NCBI GenBank assembly: GCA_015657735.1
Contig: SSSX01000898.1
Span: 1-23,792, forward strand
DNA length: 23,792 nucleotides
DNA from: Zoogloeaceae bacterium
GTDB lineage: Bacteria; Pseudomonadota; Gammaproteobacteria; Burkholderiales; Rhodocyclaceae
Direction of reading: 5' to 3'
Below the pieces are notes generated by a model. That model worked only from the letters and a program-made list of their open reading frames with translations, made no database searches and had not been told where the DNA came from. This document shows positions 1 to 6,633 of this stretch, piece by piece. Both the position numbers and the translations under genes were made by a program. Positions within the stretch are counted from its first letter, which is position 1; each line of letters opens with the position of its first letter.

Positions 1-925
1 CATAGGGTTTGATGACCTTGTCGACGAGATCGATAGGGGTCTTGTACTCGGTGACGTGCTCCTGGAATTCTTTGACCAGAATGTGCTTCTGCTTCTTCTT
101 GGCGTAGATGCTGCGGATGTGGCCAAACAGGTCACCGAAGGCGTCGCGGCCCAGCGAGCTTTCGATCCGGCTCCACTCTTTTGCGTAGGCGCGGCTTTTG
201 ACGTCGCCTGCCGTGGTGCGGATCAGGCCCAGCACCTGCGCCTTGATGATGTCGATAGGCGCGAGGTCGAGCCCCCGGTTGTTGAGCACGGAGAAGATGC
301 GGTATGCAGCTTCGAGATCAGGCGTGGAGATGACAACCAGCGAGCAGTCGTTGGCAAGGAACTGCCAAAGAGCAATGAGCTCGTCCGGCGGCAGCGCCTT
401 GGCCTTCTCGAGCAGCAGCGTGGCGTTTTCGCGGTAACGCAGACGGCTGTCTTTCAGCTTGTCGGTACTGGCGACCAACTGTGCGATGCCGCCCGGTTCC
501 TGGATATTGGTGCGGAAGTAGTCGGCATCTTCCTCGCGGGCGGTCAGGCGGTACTCGTTTTTCTCGCCGAGACTGACCTTGCCCTTCTTGTAGAGGAAGT
601 CGGTGATGTCGTCTGCCGCATCCGGCATCACGGTCCGCAACACGGCGAATAGCATCGTGAGCGTAGACAGACGCTGCTGACCGTCAACTACCGATGACTT
701 CGGGTCCCGGTCGTTCTTGATCAGAACGATGCTGCCCAGGAAGTATTGGCTGCTGGCCCCCGAGACACGCGCGTCCTGCATCGCCGAGTACAGATCATCG
801 AACAGCTCTGTGGCCTGCTCGGTTGTCCAGGCGTAGGGGCGCTGGTAGTCCGGAATCTCGAACTGGTAGCTGCCTTCGAAGATCTCCCGAATCAGCTTGT
901 CGTGGGCTTCAAGTGTCTTGGCCAT
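1..925 (-). CDS. DUF262 (GmrS/ParB-like) protein, 3' end outside window
   Basis: About 308 residues are visible, read right to left; the gene runs off the left edge. Near the N-terminus is IPDYQRPYAW, then VDGQQRLSTL at about residues 79-88, and later VLNNRGLDLAPIDIIKAQ. These are the hallmark motifs of the DUF262 fold found in GmrS/GmrSD and BrxU type IV restriction proteins, where the DGQQR motif belongs to a ParB-like nucleotide-hydrolysing domain. The start is the ATG at 925, preceded by AGGAAAGAAG. The gene follows the WYL regulator by 15 nt on the same strand, so the two are probably one operon. I cannot see whether a DUF1524 HNH nuclease (GmrD part) follows. Family call firm; defence role inferred from family and context. 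Confidence 0.9.
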   Translation of the reverse strand, partial: MAKTLEAHDKLIREIFEGSYQFEIPDYQRPYAWTTEQATELFDDLYSAMQDARVSGASSQYFLGSIVLIKNDRDPKSSVVDGQQRLSTLTMLFAVLRTVMPDAADDITDFLYKKGKVSLGEKNEYRLTAREEDADYFRTNIQEPGGIAQLVASTDKLKDSRLRYRENATLLLEKAKALPPDELIALWQFLANDCSLVVISTPDLEAAYRIFSVLNNRGLDLAPIDIIKAQVLGLIRTTAGDVKSRAYAKEWSRIESSLGRDAFGDLFGHIRSIYAKKKQKHILVKEFQEHVTEYKTPIDLVDKVIKPY

Positions 926-940
926 TGGTTTTCTTCTTTC

Positions 941-1861
941 CTATCGTTTCTTTGGGCTGCTCGGGGCTTGGTAGCCCGGAGCCAGCTTGGCGTTCTCGAC
1001 GCCGTACAGCGCCAGCGGATCGCTGAGCCATAGGCGGTACTGTTCGTCTTTGAGGCGGTGATCGGGCGAGCAGTCCACGCTCCAGCGCAGCAGCATGTAG
1101 CCCGCGACCGCCGCGCGCACGCGCATCCGGATCGCGCCATCCTGCATCCCGTAGTCCATCTTGATGATCTCGGGGCGCTCAAGGCGCGGATGCGGCACGA
1201 AGTCCAGCTCGACAATTCGCGTCCACTGGATGTCGTTGTCCAGCCGTTCGTTGGTCTGTGGCTCCTCGTCGAGCAGGGTCGGGGCTTCGATGCGCGTGAC
1301 GACGAAATCGCGGAACTCGCCGCTCTTGCGATCAAAGGCACGGACGTGCCAGCGTAGGCCGGTGTCGACAAGGGCGAACGGGACGATGACCCGTTCGGAC
1401 TCACCACTGCTCATCGAGTGGTAGCGGATGGCGACTGGCCGCTTGGCGTGGATGGCCCGGCAGATCGGAGCCAACACATCCATCCTGGGGTTGCTCAGGG
1501 CGGTGGGAGATTCGCACGGCAGCAGCGGCTGCGAGTCGACGTTCACGCCATCACCGAACCCAAGAGCAAGTGCCGACAAGACGCGCTGAGTCGCGTGCTC
1601 GAAGATCGGGACGAAAGCCTGACCGATGCGGTAGATTTTGTTGCTGCCGTCGAACTCGATGTTTTGCGGCGCGATTTCTCGGTACAGCGCCAAGTCGCGC
1701 GTGGCACCGGCAGGGGCCACCCCAAAGCGGCTCGCCAAGTCTGGGCGGCCGATCTCACCCATGAAGTACAGGCGAAAGTCGATATAAGCCAGCCGCTCCC
1801 GCTGGGTGTGGCTAAGACTCTCGACACGTTGGGGATGCATGGTCAGGCGATCCTCATCCAA
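941..1861 (-). CDS. WYL-domain transcriptional regulator, BrxR/CapW type
   Basis: A 306-residue protein with an N-terminal winged-helix region (about 10-90), a central WYL domain (about 140-215, with LRWHVRAFDRKSGEFRDFV in the WYL strand region), and a C-terminal WCX-like domain (about 230-290, with YMLLRWSVDC). This order matches the BrxR/CapW family of homodimeric repressors that control defence loci; the WYL domain is thought to bind a nucleotide-like ligand. It heads the operon with the DUF262 gene and is divergent from the sigma-54 regulator. The ATG at 1861 has no clear ribosome site. The in-frame ATG at 1840 (MHPQRVES) has GAGGA 10 nt upstream and may be the true start, giving 299 residues. 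It probably represses its own promoter, by family analogy. Confidence 0.88.
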   Translation of the reverse strand: MDEDRLTMHPQRVESLSHTQRERLAYIDFRLYFMGEIGRPDLASRFGVAPAGATRDLALYREIAPQNIEFDGSNKIYRIGQAFVPIFEHATQRVLSALALGFGDGVNVDSQPLLPCESPTALSNPRMDVLAPICRAIHAKRPVAIRYHSMSSGESERVIVPFALVDTGLRWHVRAFDRKSGEFRDFVVTRIEAPTLLDEEPQTNERLDNDIQWTRIVELDFVPHPRLERPEIIKMDYGMQDGAIRMRVRAAVAGYMLLRWSVDCSPDHRLKDEQYRLWLSDPLALYGVENAKLAPGYQAPSSPKKR

Positions 1862-1936
1862 GAAAGACGACAGTAAGACCGAAATTGGTTGTTCGATTGT
1901 TCATTGCTAGGCAGTTTACATCATCAAATTGATTAC

Positions 1937-1965
1937 ATAATACTGTCCGACTGAGGGTCGGGCAA
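1937..1965 (-). promoter_or_regulatory. Sigma-70 promoter of the WYL-DUF262 operon
   Basis: Read on the minus strand, TTGCCC (1965-1960; 4 of 6 to TTGACA) and TATTAT (1942-1937; 5 of 6 to TATAAT) are separated by exactly 17 bp. Transcription would begin near 1930, about 70 nt before the first possible start codon. This is a motif match only. Confidence 0.6.
1947..1961. promoter_or_regulatory. Candidate operator: CCGAC-N5-GTCGG
   Basis: A perfect 5-bp inverted repeat, CCGAC (1947-1951) and GTCGG (1957-1961), lies between the -35 and -10 boxes of the WYL promoter. Its position would suit autorepression by the dimeric WYL protein. The half-sites are short and chance occurrence is possible. Confidence 0.35.
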
Positions 1966-2131
1966 GGAGAGATGTGGCGAGAGGACGCTGGACACTGTGT
2001 GGTTGGGCGGCATGCGCACCCGCTTGTCCCTTTTGTTCCGCTTGCCACCAGCCCGCTCCTCGGATGCTTCCCATTTGCATAGTGCGCACGATAGAATGAA
2101 ATTTATGTGACCACACGATTTCTTATGCCCG

Positions 2132-3649
2132 ATGCCCACACTTTTTGCCTGGCTTGGTAATTCAGACCTCCGCGCCTCGGAGGATGCATCGGACGCGGAT
2201 TTCGGCCCCATCTTGATGGCGCTGGAGACGGGTGCCTATGAGCGCCTGGTACTCCTGTCAGATCACGGGCAGCAGAAAACGCAGAGCTTCGTGGCGTGGC
2301 TGAGCGGCAGATTTACGGGCGCTACGGATGTGCGGTACGCAAAACTGCGCAGTCCCACCGATTTCGAAGACATATACGTTGCAGCCAATGGAGCGGTGTC
2401 TGAGACGCTCTCTTCTTCACCTGGGCTTCCAATCACTTTCCATGTGAGCCCGGGCACCCCTGCCATGGCCGCTGTGTGGGTGCTGTTGGCGAAAGCCAAG
2501 TACGGGGCCAGCCTCATAGAGTCCTCGCGTGAACACGGCGTGCGTCCTGTCGTTGTTCCATTTGACTTAGCCGCTGAATTCCTTCCAGTTGCAAGCAAGC
2601 AAGCTGATGAGGTTCTGGCACACCTTGTTCAAGGATTGCCTCCCGCTGCGCCAGAGTTCGCCAGCATCATTCATCGCTGCAATGCGATGAAGCGCGTAGT
2701 CGCGATGGCGCAGCGACTGGCGCAGCGGGACCTGCCGGTGTTGATTCAGGGTGAGTCCGGAACAGGCAAGGAGCTTTTCGCGCGGGCGATCCATGCCTCA
2801 AGCAAACGAAAGGAAGCGCCATTCATAGCAGTCAATTGCGGCGCGATACCTCTCGAACTCATTGATTCTGAGCTTTTTGGGCACGAAAAGGGGGCGTTCA
2901 CCGGCGCTCATGCCGGTCGCACTGGTCACTTCGAGGCGGCCGATGGTGGGACGCTTTTTCTGGACGAAATCGGCGAGCTGCCGCTGTCGTCACAAGTTCG
3001 GCTGCTTCGTGTGCTTCAAGAGCATGAGGTGACCCGCATTGGCGCCAGCAAATCTCGAAAAGTCGATGTGCGCATCGTTGCTGCCACGAACCGAACTCTG
3101 CCGGAAGAGGTTCGGGCGGGTCGATTCAGAGAGGATGTGTTTCATCGAATCGCAGTCGGCATCTTGGCGTTACCTCCACTGCGCGCTCGCGAAGGAGACC
3201 TCAATCTGTTGATCGATGCTTTGCTTGCCCAGGTCAACCGCGAAGCGACATCGCAGCCCGGCTTTAAGCATAAGAAATTGTCTGTAAGCGCAAGAAATGT
3301 TCTTCTTCGTCACGCCTGGCCAGGAAATGTAAGGGAGCTACACAATGCTCTTTTGAGAGCATCCATCTGGGTTCCGGGAGAGGAAATAGCAGCCGAGGAT
3401 GTCGCTGAGGTTCTCTCGCTCACATCCAGTGGGGCAGACGACTCCATTCTTGGAGCCGCCCTTGGCGAGGGGTTCTCTCTGCCTGATTTGATGGCAGATG
3501 TAGCTCGGCACTACCTCGAGCGGGCCATGGAACAGAGTCACGGAAACAAGACCGAGGCGGCGAAGCTGTTGGGCCTTGGCAGCTACCAAACATTGACGAA
3601 TTGGCTGCTCAAGTACCAGTCTAAAAAATCTGGCACGGATGGTGCTTAA
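2132..3649 (+). CDS. RtcR-like sigma-54 activator with CARF-like N-terminal domain
   Basis: A 505-residue enhancer-binding protein. Residues 1 to about 190 form an alpha/beta domain beginning MPTLFAWLGNSDLRASE, with HVSPGTPAMAAVWVLLAKA near 103-121. This resembles the glycine-rich ligand loop of CARF domains (compare the TGGTK-type motif) and the CARF domain of RtcR. Next comes a sigma-54 AAA+ domain: Walker A GESGTGKE (about 206-213), ESELFGH-like DSELFGHEKGAFTGA with the sigma-54-contacting GAFTGA loop (about 253-258), Walker B LFLDEIGEL, and an R-finger region. A Fis-type HTH ends the protein (NKTEAAKLLGLGSYQTLTNWLLKY). There is no in-frame start upstream before a stop at 2108-2110, and the ATG has no Shine-Dalgarno sequence, suggesting low constitutive synthesis. 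It lies directly before the operon it probably controls. The AAA/HTH call is firm; the CARF assignment is likely but needs a profile search. Confidence 0.9.
   Translation: MPTLFAWLGNSDLRASEDASDADFGPILMALETGAYERLVLLSDHGQQKTQSFVAWLSGRFTGATDVRYAKLRSPTDFEDIYVAANGAVSETLSSSPGLPITFHVSPGTPAMAAVWVLLAKAKYGASLIESSREHGVRPVVVPFDLAAEFLPVASKQADEVLAHLVQGLPPAAPEFASIIHRCNAMKRVVAMAQRLAQRDLPVLIQGESGTGKELFARAIHASSKRKEAPFIAVNCGAIPLELIDSELFGHEKGAFTGAHAGRTGHFEAADGGTLFLDEIGELPLSSQVRLLRVLQEHEVTRIGASKSRKVDVRIVAATNRTLPEEVRAGRFREDVFHRIAVGILALPPLRAREGDLNLLIDALLAQVNREATSQPGFKHKKLSVSARNVLLRHAWPGNVRELHNALLRASIWVPGEEIAAEDVAEVLSLTSSGADDSILGAALGEGFSLPDLMADVARHYLERAMEQSHGNKTEAAKLLGLGSYQTLTNWLLKYQSKKSGTDGA
3631..3646 (+). promoter_or_regulatory. 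Sigma-54 (-24/-12) promoter of the defence operon
   Basis: TGGCACGGATGGTGCT matches the consensus TGGCACRNNNNTTGCW at every defined position except one (G for T at position 12). The invariant GG (3632-3633) and GC (3644-3645) have the required 10-bp spacing. It sits in the last codons of the sigma-54 activator gene (stop at 3647-3649). Transcription would start near 3657, leaving a leader of about 26 nt that contains GGAGG (3671-3675), 7 nt before the ATG at 3683. Confidence 0.85.
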
Positions 3650-3682
3650 TAATAAGAACATTTATGAATTGGAGGCTGAGTC

Positions 3683-4501
3683 ATGGGGTTTGCAAAATAC
3701 CAAGAAGACATCGTGAGCCGGTACGTCGGCGATTTCGCGATGCGTCCGACTCAATCGCCGGTCTCGCCACCCAAAGCCCCAACCCCGAATACGAAAAATC
3801 AATCTGATCAAAGGACAAAGAAAATGAGCAGTCTCAAAAAATTCGCTGTAGCCACGCCCCGGCCTCTACCCGTGATCGTCTTGGCGGACGCGAGTGGCAG
3901 CATGGGGGAGAACGGCAAGATCGAGGCGCTCAACGCTGCGATGAAGGACATGGTCTCGACTTTCGCCAAGGAAAGTCGTTTGCGCGCCGAGATCCAAGTG
4001 GGCTTGATCACCTTCGGCGGCAAGGCTCAGATGCACCTACCGCTGGCTGCGGCACACAGCGTCGCGGGGTTTGCGGAATTGAAGGCGGAAGGGGTGACGC
4101 CGATGGGTGCTGCATTTGACCTCGCCCGTCAACTGCTGGAGGACAAGGATCGCATCCCCTCTCGAGCCTACCGCCCCGTCTTGATCCTTTTGTCTGATGG
4201 GCAGCCGACCGACGACTGGGAGGTTCCCTTCAAGGCTCTCTGCGATTCCGAGCGGGCGCAAAAAGCAACCCGGCTTGCAATGGCAATTGGCCCAGATGCC
4301 GACGAAGCCATGCTGAGGGATTTTGCAAACGACGCAGAAGCGCCCATTTTCAAGGCCCACAACGCCCGGGACATCCATCGTTTCTTCCGAGCGGTGACCA
4401 TGAGCGTCACCACTCGCACTGCAAGCCAAAATCCAGACCTCTCAACCACCTTCGTTGTCCCGCCGCCGGATGACGACGCATTGGACCTCGACTTCCAATG
4501 A
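3683..4501 (+). CDS. TerY-like von Willebrand A (vWA) protein
   Basis: A 272-residue protein with one vWA domain. The MIDAS metal site is complete: DASGSMG (about 69-75), the threonine of GVTPMGAA (about 138) and the aspartate of LLSDGQPTDD (about 169). TerY-type vWA proteins partner a PP2C phosphatase and a kinase in the TerY-P triad, encoded here in that order. Residues 1-47 are a proline/serine-rich extension. The start at 3683 has GGAGG and fits the sigma-54 transcript. An internal ATG at 3824 (MSSLKKFAVATPRP) also has a good AAGGA 7-8 nt upstream and begins just before the vWA fold, so two isoforms are possible. The acidic tail ends PPPDDDALDLDFQ. The stop overlaps the next start (ATGA). 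Confidence 0.9.
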   Translation: MGFAKYQEDIVSRYVGDFAMRPTQSPVSPPKAPTPNTKNQSDQRTKKMSSLKKFAVATPRPLPVIVLADASGSMGENGKIEALNAAMKDMVSTFAKESRLRAEIQVGLITFGGKAQMHLPLAAAHSVAGFAELKAEGVTPMGAAFDLARQLLEDKDRIPSRAYRPVLILLSDGQPTDDWEVPFKALCDSERAQKATRLAMAIGPDADEAMLRDFANDAEAPIFKAHNARDIHRFFRAVTMSVTTRTASQNPDLSTTFVVPPPDDDALDLDFQ

Positions 4502-5202
4502 GGTTTATTGCCTGCGGCGCGAGCGTCATCGGCCCCCGACACCTAGAACTGGGCGAGCCTAACCAGGACGCGATGGCTTTATCTGGCTGGCGGGGCGGCT
4601 GGATTGCGGCCGTGGCTGACGGACTGGGATCTCGAGCTCGTAGTGATCTGGGGGCACGTAATGCCTGCCAGATTTCCCGACGGATTTTGCGCGCCGCATC
4701 GAGCAGCTTCAATCTGCCTACAACGCTGCCATTGATTCATCAGCAATGGCTCGAGGCCATTGAGCCGACAACCCCAAGAGACGCTGCAACAACGCTGTTG
4801 TTCGGTCGCGTGACAGCTGAGGGCGATTTCCATGCAGCTCAACTGGGTGACGGTTTGCTGCTTGTGAGATGCGCTGGCCAGTTCCGCCGCGTCACACCAG
4901 ACCGAACAGCCTATAGCAATCAGACGTGGGCACTTGAGTCCACTCACGTGCAGGACAAATGGAGCACCACATTCGGTCGACTCACCGAGCCAGGTGATGG
5001 TGTTGTCCTGATGACAGATGGCGTGGCCGATGATCTCGAGCCAGCCCAACTCGCAGAGTTCTTTGATGCGCTTTATCAAGACCTAAGCACTCGGAATCGT
5101 CGCCGAGGCAGACGCTGGCTGCAGTCTGAATTGAGCGACTGGGCGACCCCCTTGCACAGCGACGACAAGACACTGGTGACCATATTTAGGACGTCCGAAT
5201 GA
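4498..5202 (+). CDS. PP2C-family protein phosphatase of the TerY-P triad
   Basis: A 234-residue PPM/PP2C serine/threonine phosphatase. Metal-binding motifs are present in order: EPNQDAM (about 20-26), VADGLGS (about 39-45), AQLGDG (about 117-122), MTDGVADD (about 171-178) and SDDKTL (about 220-225). The aspartates that bind the two catalytic Mn/Mg ions are therefore all present. No signal peptide or membrane segment is seen, so it should be cytosolic. It overlaps both the vWA gene and the kinase gene by 4 bases, implying coupled translation. It presumably reverses phosphorylation by the neighbouring kinase, on the kinase itself, the vWA protein or the effectors; that is inference from the known triad. 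Confidence 0.93.
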   Translation: MRFIACGASVIGPRHLELGEPNQDAMALSGWRGGWIAAVADGLGSRARSDLGARNACQISRRILRAASSSFNLPTTLPLIHQQWLEAIEPTTPRDAATTLLFGRVTAEGDFHAAQLGDGLLLVRCAGQFRRVTPDRTAYSNQTWALESTHVQDKWSTTFGRLTEPGDGVVLMTDGVADDLEPAQLAEFFDALYQDLSTRNRRRGRRWLQSELSDWATPLHSDDKTLVTIFRTSE

Positions 5203-6626
5203 GCACAACAACAGCAGAAGCACCGAAGAAAAACAGGACGGTGCTAGACCAACATGGTCAGTCCTATGAGTTGACAGGTCGCATCGGCGAAGGTGGGCAG
5301 GGAATCGTCTGCACGACCAATTACCCCAACGTTCTCGTCAAAGTTGCGCGAGCAACCACAGAAGAAAAACGAGCCAGTTGGACGAACAAGATCCGCGCAC
5401 TTATGCGCCAGCCACTTGAAGGTCTTCCGATAGCACATCCGTTGGCCCTCATCACGCAGCCGCAGCCCGGTTACGTGATGGAGTTGATGGATGGGTTGGC
5501 CCCAATGACTGAGCTGATGCAGGTGGCGACTGACTCCTTGATGTCTGATGACGGCCTCTCCGGCTATGTGAAGACAGGTGGCCTGCTGCGTAGGTTGAAG
5601 ATGCTAGCGCGACTGGCGCGGGTGTTGGCTCAGTTGCATGGGCGTGGATTGGCCTATGGCGATCTCTCCCCTGCAAATGTCTTCGCATCGCAATCACTAG
5701 AGTACGCCGAAGTCTGGTTAATCGATGCCGACAACGTTGCGAGTCAGTCGCGTGATGGTCAGCAAGGCGTCTTCACTCCTGATTACGGTGCACCCGAGAT
5801 TCTCCGGGGGGAGACTGGCATCAATACGCTCACAGACAGTTGGAGTTTTGCGGTCATGGCGTATCGCATCCTCACGCTGGTTCACCCACTCAAGGGAGAC
5901 GTTGTCCTTGAAGGTGCGCCCGAGCGTGAAGAGGCGGCTCTCCGTGGCGAACTCCCTTGGGTAGATCACCCAGTTGATCGCAGCAATGCCTTGTCGATTG
6001 GTCTGCCACGCGAGATCACGCTCAATGCGCCACTGCGTGCGTTATTTGAACGATGCTTCAATGCCGGGCTGAATAGTCCAGGCGAGCGACCAAGTCTGAG
6101 TGAATGGGCTGATGCCTTCGAGGCTGCCACAGGTCATTGCGATCAATGCGAGTCCTGTGGCAGTACGTTCTTCTACACCCCAAAACAGACTTGTCCATTT
6201 TGTGATCACGCTCAGGACAAGAGTCGGACGATCCTGCTGCAGGAATATCGCTATATGCCGCCCGATCTGCTCCGGGAGGGCTTGACGGAGGATGTTCCTG
6301 AGTCGTTGATTCGCAAGGAGTGCTGGACTCGCACAGGTAAGGCCCTGGTGTTGAGCGTGAGCCCAGCCGAATTGAAAACCTTGCCCTTGGGAACGTCCTT
6401 GTACGCGGATGCGAGCCCGCTATGTACGGTTCAACTTGCCAAGGATGGGTTATGGATAGAGCCCTCAGCCGGTGCGCGAATTTCCTTGCAGAGAGCATCT
6501 GACGACAAAGTCGTCGCCGTTGCGCGTCGCCAGCGGCTTAAATCAGAAAGTCGTTCAGGTGTGTCTTTCTGGCTCCATTTAGGGGCAGTAGAAGAAGAGC
6601 ACGTCGTATGGCGTTTCAACTGGTGA
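5199..6626 (+). CDS. Ser/Thr kinase with C-terminal zinc ribbon (TerY-P triad)
   Basis: A 475-residue protein. The kinase domain (about 20-300) has a glycine loop GRIGEGGQGIV, a VLVKVA lysine strand, a catalytic loop reading YGDLSPANV (about 150-158) and a metal site reading LIDADNV in place of DFG. It then has DYGAPEILRG and TDSWSFAVMAYRIL, as in the activation segment and F helix of active kinases. The usual HRDxKxxN lysine is serine here, although D and N are kept. A four-cysteine zinc ribbon follows (about 312-337: CDQCESCG ... CPFCDH), then a roughly 130-residue beta-rich tail I do not recognise. It overlaps the phosphatase gene by 4 bases and ends 7 nt before the helicase gene. Probably an active cytosolic kinase that controls the effectors downstream. 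Confidence 0.9.
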   Translation: MSTTTAEAPKKNRTVLDQHGQSYELTGRIGEGGQGIVCTTNYPNVLVKVARATTEEKRASWTNKIRALMRQPLEGLPIAHPLALITQPQPGYVMELMDGLAPMTELMQVATDSLMSDDGLSGYVKTGGLLRRLKMLARLARVLAQLHGRGLAYGDLSPANVFASQSLEYAEVWLIDADNVASQSRDGQQGVFTPDYGAPEILRGETGINTLTDSWSFAVMAYRILTLVHPLKGDVVLEGAPEREEAALRGELPWVDHPVDRSNALSIGLPREITLNAPLRALFERCFNAGLNSPGERPSLSEWADAFEAATGHCDQCESCGSTFFYTPKQTCPFCDHAQDKSRTILLQEYRYMPPDLLREGLTEDVPESLIRKECWTRTGKALVLSVSPAELKTLPLGTSLYADASPLCTVQLAKDGLWIEPSAGARISLQRASDDKVVAVARRQRLKSESRSGVSFWLHLGAVEEEHVVWRFNW

Positions 6627-6633
6627 GCAAGCG

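Larger units (their letters stand above)
1862..2131. other. Divergent intergenic region, WYL operon / sigma-54 regulator
   Basis: 270 bp between the divergent start codons. It holds the minus-strand promoter at 1937-1965, the inverted repeat within it, a direct repeat of TTGTTC (1889-1894 and 1897-1902), and an 8-bp palindrome GTGCGCAC (2082-2089) about 45 bp before the regulator's ATG. I found no convincing sigma-70 promoter for the plus-strand gene. TAGAAT at 2092-2097 could be a -10 box but has no fitting -35. No RNA gene is evident. Confidence 0.5.

Noticed and set aside
56..652. 198-codon plus-strand open frame
   Set aside because: Lies antisense to the DUF262 gene, whose minus-strand translation carries family motifs; the plus frame has no recognisable features.
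2125..2160. Twelve-codon reading frame (ATG at 2125) overlapping the start of the sigma-54 regulator
   Set aside because: Could be a regulatory mini-ORF, but it has no ribosome site and would arise easily by chance from the repeated ATGCCC.
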